Assembly (NCBI GenBank): GCA_965203575.1
Contig: OZ241894.1
Location: 3,596,001 to 3,660,000 of the forward strand
Direction of reading: 5' to 3'
Origin: Aldehydirespirator sp965203575
GTDB lineage: Bacteria > Actinomycetota > Acidimicrobiia > Acidimicrobiales > Aldehydirespiratoraceae
Length of the DNA: 64,000 bases
Each line of letters begins with the position of its first letter. Position 1 is the stretch's first letter. Below, piece by piece: positions 1 through 9,003 of the stretch. Below the pieces are notes generated by a model. That model made no database searches, was not told the origin of the DNA, and saw nothing but the letters and a program-made list of their open reading frames with translations. Both the position numbers and the translations under genes were made by a program.

Positions 1-1
1 G

Positions 2-541
2 AACGCCGACTTCGCGCAGATGCTGCTCGTCGACGCCTGGCCGGGGTTCGTGGACCGGTTCGGTCACGGCCTCGACCGCGGCCAACTGGCCTTCGGCGAG
101 CGCTACGTGGCCAACTTCTCCTCGGCAGCCTCCTCCTACGAGGGGGCGACCACGCTGGTGCACGGCGACTTCCGCAGCGAGAACATCCTGTTCGGCGGCG
201 ACACCGCCACCACCGTCGACTGGCAGACCGTGGCCGTCTCCAGCCCGCTCACCGACGTCTCCTACTTCATAGGCGGCAGTATCGAAGCAGACGACCGCAG
301 AGCCTGGGAACGCGACCTGCTGTCAGGCTGCCGGCGGCAGTTCGGCGAGGCCGGCGTCGAGCTGGGCGAAGCCGAATGCTGGGACATGTACCGGCGGGGC
401 GCCATGCACGGGGTGATCATCACCGTCCTGGGCTCCACCGCCAGCAGTACCGACCCCCGCGGCAACGAGATGTTCATGACCATGATCCGCCGCCACACCC
501 GACACTGCCTGGACGTGGGCGCTTCGGAGTTCCTCTCCTAA
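2..541 (+). CDS. Aminoglycoside/choline-type phosphotransferase, 3' part
   Basis: The reading frame is already open at the window edge, so only the C-terminal 179 residues are visible. The APH/choline-kinase fold is recognised by the catalytic loop LVHGDFRSENILF followed by the metal-binding TTVDWQTV (the DFG-equivalent aspartate), then a helical C-terminal lobe. Family members transfer phosphate from ATP to a hydroxyl of a small molecule; in actinobacteria many sit beside acyl-CoA dehydrogenases with unknown substrate. The substrate cannot be read from this fragment. It is followed, 16 bp after its stop, by the promoter of the LysR gene, so it belongs to a separate upstream unit. Confidence 0.85.
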   Translation, partial: NADFAQMLLVDAWPGFVDRFGHGLDRGQLAFGERYVANFSSAASSYEGATTLVHGDFRSENILFGGDTATTVDWQTVAVSSPLTDVSYFIGGSIEADDRRAWERDLLSGCRRQFGEAGVELGEAECWDMYRRGAMHGVIITVLGSTASSTDPRGNEMFMTMIRRHTRHCLDVGASEFLS

Positions 542-557
542 GGCGTGCAGGAGCCGC

Positions 558-586
558 TTGACGCTCATAAATGAATCTGCTATAGA
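558..586 (+). promoter_or_regulatory. Sigma70-type promoter of the LysR/amine operon
   Basis: TTGACG at 558-563 and TATAGA at 581-586 are separated by exactly 17 bp inside an AT-rich island that stands out from the surrounding GC-rich sequence. The expected transcription start is near 593. This placement means the TTG at 558 is a -35 box rather than the start codon of the LysR gene. Confidence 0.65.
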
Positions 587-638
587 TCTCTTATCACATC
601 AATCTTTTGTAGGTAAGAGGGAGCCTCGGGGGGAGCCA

Positions 639-1556
639 GTGCAACGGCAGGTCACGCTGCGAGAGCTCGAGAACTTCGTGTCGGTCGCGGAGCACGCCTC
701 GCTCACTCTCGGCGCTGAGGCGGTCGGGATCACGCAGCCCGCTGTCTCCGCGTCGCTGAGGAATCTGGAGAGCACGCTGGGCGTGAGCCTGCTGGTGCGT
801 CGCCGCGGCCAGGGTGTGAGCCTCACCCCGGAGGGGGCGTTGCTGATGGCCGAGGCGCGGTCGTTGCTGGATCGCGCCTCCGATCTCACGACAGTGATTC
901 TCGACGCGGTGTCGCTGCGGGCGGGCAGGGTGCTGCTCGGTTCCCTGGTCAGTGCGGCGCCCATCGTGATGCCGGCTGCGGTGAGGAGCTTCGTAACCAG
1001 GAACCCCCACGTCGACGTGGAGATCCGGACGGGCAGCCAGGACGAGCTGCTGAGCTGGCTGCGAACCGGTGCGATCCACGCCGCGGTCACCTACGACATC
1101 GAGCTGGGCCGCGACGTCCGCTTCTCCAAGATCCTCGACGCGGTCCCCCACCTCCTCCTCGCCGCCTCGCACCCCCTGGCCGGCGAGGAGGAGGCCGCTC
1201 TCGACGACATCGTCGACGACCCCTACATCCTGCTCGACCTGCCGTTGAGCCGCGAGTACTTCACGTCGCTGTTCCTGGCCGCCGGCGTGCCCTACCGGCC
1301 GGCCCGCCGCCATTCCGACCTGTCCCTGGTGCGCTCCCTGGTCGGCAACGGCTTCGGGTACTCGCTCGTCAACCTGCTGCCAGCCACCGACATCGCCCAG
1401 GACGGCAGCCGGGTGGCCTACGTCAGGCTCCGGACGCCGGTCCCGCCGCTCGCTCTGGGGCTGGTCGAGCGAGTCGAGGGGTCGCACCCCCGCGCCGTCG
1501 ACGCGTTCTTGAACCACGCCCGCTCGTCGCTCGCGCTGCCGAGGCAGTCCACATAG
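639..1556 (+). CDS. LysR-family transcriptional regulator
   Basis: A 305-residue LysR regulator: N-terminal winged helix-turn-helix (about residues 5-64, with TQPAVSASLRNLE as recognition region) and a C-terminal effector-binding domain of periplasmic-binding-protein type. The GTG at 639 was chosen because it follows a GGGGGGAG ribosome site and gives the canonical LysR N-terminus; an in-frame TTG at 558 lies in the promoter. It is the first gene of the co-directional block and its stop is 19 bp before the importer ATPase, so it probably senses the substrate or an intermediate of the downstream amine pathway (inference). Confidence 0.88.
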   Translation: MQRQVTLRELENFVSVAEHASLTLGAEAVGITQPAVSASLRNLESTLGVSLLVRRRGQGVSLTPEGALLMAEARSLLDRASDLTTVILDAVSLRAGRVLLGSLVSAAPIVMPAAVRSFVTRNPHVDVEIRTGSQDELLSWLRTGAIHAAVTYDIELGRDVRFSKILDAVPHLLLAASHPLAGEEEAALDDIVDDPYILLDLPLSREYFTSLFLAAGVPYRPARRHSDLSLVRSLVGNGFGYSLVNLLPATDIAQDGSRVAYVRLRTPVPPLALGLVERVEGSHPRAVDAFLNHARSSLALPRQST

Positions 1557-1575
1557 AGGCCGGGGGAGGGCACGC

Positions 1576-2718
1576 GTGACTCACGAGTCCAGCGATGCCC
1601 TGCCAGCAGAGCGCCCGGAGCGGGGCTCGGTGACTCTCCAGGGAGTCACCAAGCGGTTCGGCAGGACAGTCGCGGTCGACTCGATCGACTTGGAGGTCAA
1701 GCCCCGCGAGTTCATCTCGCTGCTGGGCCCTTCGGGGTGCGGCAAGACGACGACACTGCGGATGGTGTCGGGCTTCGAGCAGCCCACCAGCGGCCGGATC
1801 CTCATCAGCGGCGCCGACACCACCGGGGTGCCGCCCCACAAGCGCCGGGTGAACACGGTCTTCCAGAGCTACGCGCTGTTCGAGCACATGACGGTGGCCG
1901 AGAACGTGGCCTTCGGGCTCAGGGTCAAGGGCTTCGACAAGGCGACCACCGCGACCAAGGCGGGCGAGGCGCTGGACCTCGTGCGGCTGGCGCAGTTCGC
2001 CGAGCGCCGGCCGGCACAGCTGTCCGGCGGGCAGAAGCAGCGTGTCGCGCTGGCCCGAGCCATCGTCAACGAGCCCGACGTCCTGCTGCTCGACGAGCCG
2101 CTCAGCGCCCTCGACCTGAAGCTGCGCCAAGCGATGCGCCACGAGCTCAGCCGCCTCCATGACGAACTGGGCCTGACGTTCATCTTCGTGACCCACGACC
2201 AGCAGGAAGCGATCACGATGAGCGACCGGATCGCGGTGATGGACCACGGCCGTATCCATCAGCTCGGAACACCGTCCGAGATCTACGAGCGGCCCGCGTC
2301 GCGGTTCGTGGCCGACTTCATCGGCGAGACGAACCTGCTGGAGGTCACCGGAGCGGGCCGCAGCGGCGGCGTGCCCGCGGTGAGGACGGCCACCGGCGAG
2401 CTGGTTCCGCTGGCCGAGGAGGACAACAGCTCCGCCGCGCCGGACCGCCGGCTGGTGCTGGCGGTGCGGCCCCAGCGGGTGACGGTCACCGCCGCCGACC
2501 GGCCGCCCGAGCCCGACCAGGCGGCCATCGCGGGCCGGATGGCCGAGCTGCTGTTTCTGGGCGACTCGACCCGGGCCACCGTGCTTCTCGCCGACGGCTC
2601 GCAGGTGATCGCCCTGCGCTACAACGAGGCCGGCCACCATCCCTTCGGGCAGCTCCGGCCGGGCGACCCGGTGACGGTGGGCTGGAGCCGCGACGCGGCC
2701 TGCGTGATCGAGGGCTGA
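1576..2718 (+). CDS. Polyamine-type ABC importer, ATP-binding subunit (PotA-like)
   Basis: This 380-residue ATPase powers a PotABCD-type importer. Walker A GPSGCGKTT is at 51-59, the signature LSGGQ at 149-153, Walker B VLLLDEP at 169-175 and the switch histidine in FVTHDQQE at about 207. The C-terminal third is a TOBE-type regulatory domain. It starts at GTG after GGGGGAGGG and overlaps the next permease by one base (TGATG), so translation is coupled. The family imports spermidine, putrescine and other organic cations; the downstream genes suggest an amine substrate here. Confidence 0.92.
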   Translation: MTHESSDALPAERPERGSVTLQGVTKRFGRTVAVDSIDLEVKPREFISLLGPSGCGKTTTLRMVSGFEQPTSGRILISGADTTGVPPHKRRVNTVFQSYALFEHMTVAENVAFGLRVKGFDKATTATKAGEALDLVRLAQFAERRPAQLSGGQKQRVALARAIVNEPDVLLLDEPLSALDLKLRQAMRHELSRLHDELGLTFIFVTHDQQEAITMSDRIAVMDHGRIHQLGTPSEIYERPASRFVADFIGETNLLEVTGAGRSGGVPAVRTATGELVPLAEEDNSSAAPDRRLVLAVRPQRVTVTAADRPPEPDQAAIAGRMAELLFLGDSTRATVLLADGSQVIALRYNEAGHHPFGQLRPGDPVTVGWSRDAACVIEG

Positions 2719-3773
2719 TGGCGCCCGTCACCTCCGTCCGGCGTCAGAGGCGCAGGCGCATCGCGGCCCTGCTGGCCCCCGGCCTGGCCTGGATCACGCT
2801 GGCCTACGTGGTCCCCGGCACCTTGATCGTCGTCTACTCGCTGCTGACACCGAAGCTGGGCGGCGGCGTCATCTGGGACCTCACCGGCGACGCATGGAGC
2901 CAGATCGTCTCGAAGGGGCGCCGTTCCGAGGCGGGCTGGGGAACTCTGGGCGCGGCCGCGGTCAGGGGGATCGGCGTCGCGGCGGTCGCAGCTCTGCCGC
3001 TCGCCGCCTGCGCCCGGTATCTGCGGCGAAGCGCCCGGGGGGCGCTGGCCGCCGCCGCGGCCGTCGGGGCGCTGGCCGGGGTCTACCACCTCGCCGGCGC
3101 CTACAACAACTACACCACCCTGTTCGCCCGGTCGGTCGTGTGGTCGCTGTGGGCCACGGCGCTGTGCGTCGGGCTGGCGCTGCCGCTGGCCGTGTTCATC
3201 AGCTCCCGCCGCAGCCGGATCACCAAGAACGCCCTGCTGGTGGCGGTGATGATCCCGTTCTGGACGTCGATGCTGGTGCGGACCTTCGCCATCCGCTTCG
3301 TCCTGTCGAACACCGGCCCGGTGAACAACGCCATCGAGAGTCTCGGCCTCGACCGCATCGTCTTCTTGAACACCCGCTTCGCGGTGATGCTGGGGCTGGT
3401 CTACACCGCGCTGCCGTTCATGGTCCTGCCCCTGTACGCGGCCATCGAGCGCTCCGACCGGGCCCAGATGGAGGCGGCCCGGGACCTCGGCGCCAAGCCC
3501 CCGCAGGTCTTCGTGGACGTGTTCGTGCCGCTGATCCGGCCCGGACTGACGGTGGGGTCGGTCATGGTCTTCGTCGTCTCCGTCTCGCAGTACCTCGTGC
3601 CGACGCTGCTGGGCGGCGGCAAGACGAACATGATCGCCAACCTGCTCGAGCTGCAGTTCGCGGAGGCATTCAACTGGCCCAGGGGCGCGGCGGTCGCGAC
3701 CCTGTTCAGCCTCATCACCATCCTGAGCCTGTACTTCGTGGTCGGGCGCCGCGACGGGGCCGACCTGCTATGA
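2718..3773 (+). CDS. Polyamine-type ABC permease (PotB-like) with extra helices
   Basis: A 351-residue inner-membrane permease of the PotB class. The EAA loop contacting the ATPase is visible as EAARDLGAKPPQVFVDVFVP. Compared with usual PotB proteins of about 280-300 residues it carries an insertion of roughly 65 residues between the first membrane segment and the conserved core (about residues 65-130) that contains two hydrophobic segments separated by a basic loop. It overlaps both neighbours by 1-4 bp (TGATG, ATGA), typical of a tightly coupled importer operon. Confidence 0.9.
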   Translation: MAPVTSVRRQRRRRIAALLAPGLAWITLAYVVPGTLIVVYSLLTPKLGGGVIWDLTGDAWSQIVSKGRRSEAGWGTLGAAAVRGIGVAAVAALPLAACARYLRRSARGALAAAAAVGALAGVYHLAGAYNNYTTLFARSVVWSLWATALCVGLALPLAVFISSRRSRITKNALLVAVMIPFWTSMLVRTFAIRFVLSNTGPVNNAIESLGLDRIVFLNTRFAVMLGLVYTALPFMVLPLYAAIERSDRAQMEAARDLGAKPPQVFVDVFVPLIRPGLTVGSVMVFVVSVSQYLVPTLLGGGKTNMIANLLELQFAEAFNWPRGAAVATLFSLITILSLYFVVGRRDGADLL

Positions 3774-4708
3774 GCGCGGCGAGCGCAGCCCGGCGGGGAC
3801 CGGCCACCGCCATCGGCGCCGGCGCCGGGCTGGTGTACGTCTTCTTCTACCTGCCGGTCTTCGTGCTGGTGCTGTTCTCCTTCAACGAGGCCCGCACGGG
3901 CGGGCGCTGGACCGGCTTCACCACCGAGTGGTACGCCAGGCTCGCCGACAACGACCAGATCAAGTCGGCGACCTTGAACTCGATCGTGATCGCGGTGGTC
4001 GCCACCGCCATAGCCGTGGTTCTGGGCACGATGCTGTCGCTGGCGCTGGACCGCCACGCCTTCAGGGGCCGCCGGGCCGCCGAGCAGGCGGTGTACCTGC
4101 CGGTGATCGCGCCGGAGATCGTCACCGGGGTGTCCCTGCTGGCCTTCTTCTCGCTCGTCCTCGGCCGGCTGAACGACCTCCTCGGCCGCGGCCCCGAGGA
4201 CGCCCTGCGGCTGGGCCGGCCCACGGTGGTGATCGCCCACGTGGCCTTCTGCACCGCCTTCGTGGCCCTCGTAGTCCGCTCCAGCCTGCGGAACCTCGAT
4301 CCCGCGGTCGAGGAGGCGGCCCAGGATCTCGGCGCCAGCGGATGGACGACCTTCTGGCGGGTCACGCTGCCGTCGATCGCTCCGGGCGTGCTCGGCGGCG
4401 CGCTGCTGTCGTTCACCCTGTCGCTGGACAACTTCGTGATCACCTTCTTCGTGGCCGGACCGGGCGCCACCACCCTGCCGATCGAGGTGTTCGGCCAGCT
4501 GAGGCGAACGATCAGCCCGGAGGTCAACGCGGTGTCCACCCTGATCTTCGCCGCCTCGACGCTCCTCCTGGTCGGCGCGCTCGCCGTCCAGGCGGGCGCG
4601 GCCCGGCGGCGGCTGCGCCCCTTCCGCCGGGGCCGACCCCCGAGCGCCGCCGCCCCGCCTCCCGATCCCCGGCCCAGCCCTCGGCACAGTCCGCTCCCCA
4701 GTCCATGA
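3770..4708 (+). CDS. Polyamine-type ABC permease (PotC-like)
   Basis: A 312-residue second permease of the importer, with about six membrane segments and the EAA loop EEAAQDLGASGWTTFWRVTL. It begins at ATG 3770 within the stop of the preceding permease (ATGA). The last 25 or so residues are a Pro/Ala/Ser-rich low-complexity tail beyond the normal end of the family, perhaps arisen by loss of an earlier stop. It pairs with the PotB-like protein to form the membrane channel. Confidence 0.9.
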   Translation: MSAASAARRGPATAIGAGAGLVYVFFYLPVFVLVLFSFNEARTGGRWTGFTTEWYARLADNDQIKSATLNSIVIAVVATAIAVVLGTMLSLALDRHAFRGRRAAEQAVYLPVIAPEIVTGVSLLAFFSLVLGRLNDLLGRGPEDALRLGRPTVVIAHVAFCTAFVALVVRSSLRNLDPAVEEAAQDLGASGWTTFWRVTLPSIAPGVLGGALLSFTLSLDNFVITFFVAGPGATTLPIEVFGQLRRTISPEVNAVSTLIFAASTLLLVGALAVQAGAARRRLRPFRRGRPPSAAAPPPDPRPSPRHSPLPSP

Positions 4709-4749
4709 ACCAGTCCTCGACACAGTCCACAACACACCTAGGAGGAACC

Positions 4750-5934
4750 ATGAACCTGTTCACCAAACGCTCGGCGCTGCTGCGGCTGATGGCCGTGACG
4801 GCCGTCGCCGCGGTGCTCGCGGCCGGATGCGGGGAGGACGAGGAGGCCGCGCCGGCCACCACTGTCCCGGCGACCACGACAGCCGCGCCGGCCACCACAG
4901 CCGCGCCCGAGCCGGAGGCGCCTCCCGCCTCCGGGCGCTGCGGCGACCCGGCCCGGCTCGGCGGCTCGATCAACTTCCTGAACTGGGCCGACTACATAGA
5001 CGAGACGATCCTCGAGATGTTCGAGGCCGAGTGCGGCGTGACCGTCACGCTCGACACCCACGTCGCCAACGAGGACGCCATCGCCAAGATCGACGCGGGC
5101 AACTCGGGCTACAGCCTGGTGATCGTCTCCGACTACGCCATCGGCGTCATGGCCTCCCAGGGCCTGCTGGCCGAGTTGGACATGGGCGAGATCCCCAACG
5201 CGGCCAACCTCGACCCGGCCCAGATGGACGCCTACTACGACCCGGGCAACGTCTACTCGCTGCCGTACCAGTACTCGACCACCGGCTTCGCCTACGACGC
5301 CACCGCCTTCGATGTGCCGCCCACCAGCTGGAGCGCCATCTACGACCAGAACCAGCTGTGCGGCCAGTCCTCGATGCTGGAGGACCAGCGGGAGGTGATC
5401 GGCTCGGCGCTCGTGTACCTGGGCTACGACTGGAACTCGACCGATCCCGCCGCCCACGAGCAGGCCCTCGACCTGATCCTGGACGCCCGGGAGTGCGTGT
5501 CGGGATTCGACTCGGCCAACTACATCGGCAACCTGGGCAGCGGCGAGGTCCTGGCCGCCATGTCCTGGGGGTTCGCGGCGGGGATCGCCTACCTCGACAA
5601 CCCCAACGTCCGCTACATAATCCCCGACGAGGGCGGGGTCATCTGGCAGGACGGGATGGTGGTGCCGGCCGACGCGCCGGACCCCTACACCGCGCACGTG
5701 CTCATCAACTACATGCTCGAGCCCGACATCGGGGCGCTCATCACCGAGTTCACCTTCGGCTACACGCCGAACCTCACGGTGCCGCCGCTGCTGTCGGACG
5801 GCTACCACGACGTGATACATGGCGCCGGCCTGGAGCTGACCGACGAGATCCGGGGGCGGCTCACATGGCAGGTGCGCGACGAGTCGCACGCCATCTTCGC
5901 CGAGACCTGGTCCGAGGTGCTCTCGGCAGGGTAG
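4750..5934 (+). CDS. Substrate-binding lipoprotein of the polyamine-type importer (PotD-like)
   Basis: A 394-residue extracytoplasmic binding protein. The signal peptide ends in the lipobox VLAAGC with the lipidated Cys at residue 27, followed by a Thr/Pro/Ala-rich linker (about 28-55) and a PotD-type domain starting at GSINFLNWADYIDE. The start ATG 4750 has a perfect AGGAGG site at 4740-4745. The family captures polyamines and related cations outside the membrane and passes them to the two permeases. It closes the importer module; the catabolic genes begin 84 bp later on the same strand. Confidence 0.92.
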   Translation: MNLFTKRSALLRLMAVTAVAAVLAAGCGEDEEAAPATTVPATTTAAPATTAAPEPEAPPASGRCGDPARLGGSINFLNWADYIDETILEMFEAECGVTVTLDTHVANEDAIAKIDAGNSGYSLVIVSDYAIGVMASQGLLAELDMGEIPNAANLDPAQMDAYYDPGNVYSLPYQYSTTGFAYDATAFDVPPTSWSAIYDQNQLCGQSSMLEDQREVIGSALVYLGYDWNSTDPAAHEQALDLILDARECVSGFDSANYIGNLGSGEVLAAMSWGFAAGIAYLDNPNVRYIIPDEGGVIWQDGMVVPADAPDPYTAHVLINYMLEPDIGALITEFTFGYTPNLTVPPLLSDGYHDVIHGAGLELTDEIRGRLTWQVRDESHAIFAETWSEVLSAG

Positions 5935-6005
5935 GCGGAACCGCTCGGGCCGTGCCGGGGAGGGGAAGTCCGCGACCTTCCCTCCCCGGGCCAGCCCCTG
6001 CCTCT

Positions 6006-6150
6006 GAGGAGAACCCCCGTGTCGTTGTGCGACGACGCTGTCGATCTGTTGCCTGAGGAGACCCCCGTGTCGTTGTGCGACGAAGCAGTCGATCTGTTGC
6101 CTGAGGAGAACCCCGTGTCGTTGTGCGACGAAGCAGTCGATCTGCTGGCC
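6006..6150 (+). repeat. Triple tandem 48-bp repeat carrying ribosome site, start codon and N-terminus
   Basis: Three head-to-tail copies begin at 6006, 6055 and 6103. Each holds GAGGAGA, a short C-rich spacer, a GTG and the codons for SLCD(D/E)AVDLL. The three GTGs at 6019, 6067 and 6115 are exactly 48 bp apart and in the same frame; a 1-bp difference in the spacer of the first copy lies before its GTG, so frame is kept. Confidence 0.95.
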
Positions 6151-7332
6151 GCCCTGGTGGCGTTCCCGACCGAGAGCCGCACACCGAACGCCGCCCTGAT
6201 CGACCTGGTGGCCGAGCGCGCCGCCGGGGCCGGGGCGGCCGTGCAGCGTGTGGAGGGTCCGGCGGGCCGCGCCAACCTGCATCTGCGCTTCGGGCCGGAG
6301 GCGCCCGGCGGCGTGCTCGTGTGCGGGCACACCGACGTGGTGGCGGCGGGGCCGGGCTGGGCGACGGACCCCTACACCCTCACCGCCCGCGGCGACCGGC
6401 TGATGGGCCGCGGCACGGCCGACATGAAGGGGTTCATCGCCTGCGCGCTCACCGCCGCGATCCGCTGCGACCCGTCGGGGTGGACCGCGCCGCTGCACGT
6501 GGGCCTCAGCTATGACGAGGAGATCGGCTGCGCCGGCGTCGCCTCCCTGCTGGAGCGGCTCGCCGGTGATCCGCTCGTGGCGCCTGCCATCGTCGTGGTC
6601 GGCGAGCCGACGGGGCTGACCCTGCGCACCTCTCATGCGGGCAAGGTCGCGTACACGGTGCGGGCCGGCTGCGCCCCGGGCCATTCGAGCCTGGCGCCGA
6701 CCCGGACCAATGCCCTCGATCAGATCGTCGCGGTGGCGCGCGCCGTGATCGAGGTCAACGCCCGCGCCGCAGAGCTGGGCGCGTCGACCAATGTGGGAAC
6801 GCTGCACGCCGGCGCGGCCGTAAACGTGCTCGCCGCGTCCGCCGAGCTCAGCTTCGAGTGCCGCCACCGCCGTTCGTGCGACCCCGACGAGGTCCTCGCC
6901 GGAGTATGGGCGCAGGTCGAGGCCGCCCGAGCCGCTCTCGCCGGCCTCGAAGGGGCCGTGGAGGTGGCCTGCGATGCCCGCTACCCGGCTCTGCACACCC
7001 CCGAGGATCACCCGGAGGTGAGGTTCCTCGCCGAGGCGATCGGCCGCGACCGCGCCGGGCACCTGGGGTTCGGATGCGAGGCCGGGCTGTACGCCGAGTC
7101 CCTGTCGGTCCCCGCGGTGGTGTTCGGACCGGGCGACATCGGCGACGCCCACCGCCCCGACGAGTACGTCACCAGAGACCAGCTCGACGGCGCCTGCACC
7201 GCGCTGACCGACATCGTCGGCGCCTACTGCACGCCGGCGGGCGCCCCCGAGCGCAACCCGCCGCGCCGCCGGCGCCGGCCCGTGAGCGCCAATCCCCCAC
7301 GAGGTTCACAACATGTCGATCGAATCCACTGA
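6019..7332 (+). CDS. M20-family metallo-deacylase (acetylornithine deacetylase-like)
   Basis: A di-zinc M20 peptidase/deacylase of the ArgE type that hydrolyses N-acyl (acetyl, formyl) amino acids. Metal ligands and catalytic residues are visible in CGHTDVV, GRGTADMKGF, SYDEEIGCAG and GPGDIGDAHRPDEYV. The N-terminus is triplicated: usable GTG starts with identical ribosome sites lie at 6019, 6067 and 6115; the last gives the normal family length, the first adds 32 residues. The C-terminus has a short basic tail overlapping the next gene by 20 bp. In the proposed pathway it could remove a formyl group from N-formylaspartate (inference); ordinary ArgE activity is the alternative. Confidence 0.88.
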   Translation: MSLCDDAVDLLPEETPVSLCDEAVDLLPEENPVSLCDEAVDLLAALVAFPTESRTPNAALIDLVAERAAGAGAAVQRVEGPAGRANLHLRFGPEAPGGVLVCGHTDVVAAGPGWATDPYTLTARGDRLMGRGTADMKGFIACALTAAIRCDPSGWTAPLHVGLSYDEEIGCAGVASLLERLAGDPLVAPAIVVVGEPTGLTLRTSHAGKVAYTVRAGCAPGHSSLAPTRTNALDQIVAVARAVIEVNARAAELGASTNVGTLHAGAAVNVLAASAELSFECRHRRSCDPDEVLAGVWAQVEAARAALAGLEGAVEVACDARYPALHTPEDHPEVRFLAEAIGRDRAGHLGFGCEAGLYAESLSVPAVVFGPGDIGDAHRPDEYVTRDQLDGACTALTDIVGAYCTPAGAPERNPPRRRRRPVSANPPRGSQHVDRIH

Positions 7333-8587
7333 CACTGTCGTCGTCGGCGGCGGCCAGGCCGGCTTGGCGATGAGCGAGCACCTGAGCAGTCACAGCGTGC
7401 CCCACGTCGTGCTCGAGCGGGGCCGGGTCGCGGAGCGCTGGCGCTCGGCGCGCTGGGACTCATTGGTGGCCAACGGGCCTGCCTGGCATGACAGGTTTCC
7501 CGGCCTGACCTTCGACAGCGACCCCGACGGGTTCCCGTCCAAGGAGGAGGTGGCCGACTACTTCGTCGCCTACGCACGGCAGATCGACGCCCCGGTGCGC
7601 TGCGGGGTGGAGGTGCGAGAGGTACGCCACCACGCGGGCCGGCTCGGGTTCCGCGTCGACACGTCCGGCGGGACTCTCGACGCCCGCAGCGTCGTGGCCG
7701 CCACCGGGCCGTTCCAGTGTCCGGTCATCCCGCCGGTGGTGCCCGACCACGTCGACGTGGTGCAGCTGCATTCGATGTCGTACCGCAACCCGCGGCAGCT
7801 GCCCGCCGGTGCGGTACTGGTGGTCGGTGCGGGCTCGTCGGGCGTGCAGATCGCCGAGGAGCTGCTGCGCTCGGGCAGGCGGGTGTTCCTGTCGGTCGGA
7901 CCCCACGACCGGCCTCCCCGCAGCTACCGCGGCCAGGACTTCGTGTGGTGGCTGGGAGTGCTCCAGAAATGGGACGCCCCGGCCGTCGAGCCGGGGCTGG
8001 AGCATGTGACCATCTCGGTCAGCGGCGCCGACGGCGGGCGCACCGTGGACTTCCGGCGCCTGGCCGCCGAAGGCATCGCGCTGGTCGGGATGACCCGGTC
8101 CTTCGATGACGGCGTGTTGAGGTTCGCGCCGGACCTCGGCGACAACCTGGCCCGCGGCGACGCCTACTACCTGTCGCTGCTCGACGAGGCCGACGCCTAC
8201 ATCGCCCGCAACGGCCTCGACCTGCCCGCCGAGCCCGAGGCCCGCATCATCGGCCCGGACCCCCGCTGGGTTGCCGACCCCGTGCTCGAGCTCGATCTGC
8301 ACGACCACGGCATCACTTCGATCGTGTGGGCCACCGGCTACCGGGTCGACTACGGCTGGTTGAAGGTCGACGCCTTCGACGAGGCCGGCCTGCCCGTGCA
8401 CCACCGCGGCATCTCGCGGGTGCCGGGGATCTACTTCCTCGGGCTGCCGTGGCAGACCCGCCGGGGCTCGTCGTTCATCTTCGGCGTGTGGCAGGACGCC
8501 AAGCTCCTCGCGGACCACATCGCCTCACAGCACAGCTACCTGGCCCGGGTCGGCGCCGCCGAGCGGTCGCCGCAAGCACAGGAGTGA
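7313..8587 (+). CDS. FAD/NAD(P)H-dependent monooxygenase (class B flavin type)
   Basis: A 424-residue two-Rossmann flavoprotein. The FAD-binding motif VVVGGGQAGLA is near the N-terminus and the NAD(P)H-binding motif VLVVGAGSSGVQIAEE lies near residue 170; the FAD-anchoring SIVWATGYR is in the last third. Relatives are CzcO-like and indole/FMO-type monooxygenases that activate oxygen as a C4a-hydroperoxyflavin. It starts at ATG 7313 after GAGG, inside the end of the M20 gene. Position between a deacylase and an imidazolonepropionase-like enzyme suggests hydroxylation of a ring intermediate of the amine pathway (inference). Confidence 0.85.
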   Translation: MSIESTDTVVVGGGQAGLAMSEHLSSHSVPHVVLERGRVAERWRSARWDSLVANGPAWHDRFPGLTFDSDPDGFPSKEEVADYFVAYARQIDAPVRCGVEVREVRHHAGRLGFRVDTSGGTLDARSVVAATGPFQCPVIPPVVPDHVDVVQLHSMSYRNPRQLPAGAVLVVGAGSSGVQIAEELLRSGRRVFLSVGPHDRPPRSYRGQDFVWWLGVLQKWDAPAVEPGLEHVTISVSGADGGRTVDFRRLAAEGIALVGMTRSFDDGVLRFAPDLGDNLARGDAYYLSLLDEADAYIARNGLDLPAEPEARIIGPDPRWVADPVLELDLHDHGITSIVWATGYRVDYGWLKVDAFDEAGLPVHHRGISRVPGIYFLGLPWQTRRGSSFIFGVWQDAKLLADHIASQHSYLARVGAAERSPQAQE

Positions 8588-8592
8588 CCGCC

Positions 8593-9003
8593 ATGACCAC
8601 GCATCTGCGCATCCGTCCGTTCAACACCCGCGACACCTACCCGAACCAGGACTTGGACAACGACCTCTGCCATGCGGTGGTCGCCAACGGCACCGTGTAC
8701 CTGCGGGGGCAGGTCGGCACCGACCTCGAGGGCAACCTCGTGGGCCTCGGGGATCCCGCGGCCCAGGCCGACCAGGCCATGGCCAACGTCGAGCAGCTGC
8801 TGCGCGAGGCCGGCAGCGACCTGAGCCACATCGTCAAGACCACGATCTACATCACCGATCCCCGCTACCGGGAACCGGTGTACCAGGCGGTGGGCCGCTG
8901 GCTGCGCGGGGTCCATCCGGTCTCGACCGGGCTCGTGGTGAGCGGGCTGGCCCAGCCCGAGTGGCTAATGGAGATCGACGTGATCGCGGTGATCCCGCAA
9001 TGA
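8593..9003 (+). CDS. RidA/YjgF-family deaminase
   Basis: A 136-residue single-domain RidA-family protein recognised by AQADQAMANVEQLLREAG, the HIVKTTIYITD strand-helix region and VSGLAQPEWLMEIDVIAV at the end. RidA proteins hydrolyse enamine/imine intermediates to ketones and ammonia; family members embedded in operons usually act on a pathway-specific imine or formimino compound. It begins 5 bp after the monooxygenase stop. Its own stop (TGA 9001-9003) lies in the first copy of a 19-bp triplicate leading into the next gene. Confidence 0.88.
   Translation: MTTHLRIRPFNTRDTYPNQDLDNDLCHAVVANGTVYLRGQVGTDLEGNLVGLGDPAAQADQAMANVEQLLREAGSDLSHIVKTTIYITDPRYREPVYQAVGRWLRGVHPVSTGLVVSGLAQPEWLMEIDVIAVIPQ

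Noticed and set aside
558..638. TTG at 558 as the LysR start, adding 27 residues
   Set aside because: TTG 558 is the -35 hexamer of a well-spaced promoter, and the added residues are AT-rich and unlike the family.
4738..7152. Long antisense frame (804 codons) opposite the binding-protein and M20 genes
   Set aside because: Composition is that of a shadow of GC-rich coding sequence, with no domain and no ribosome site; the plus-strand genes are certain.
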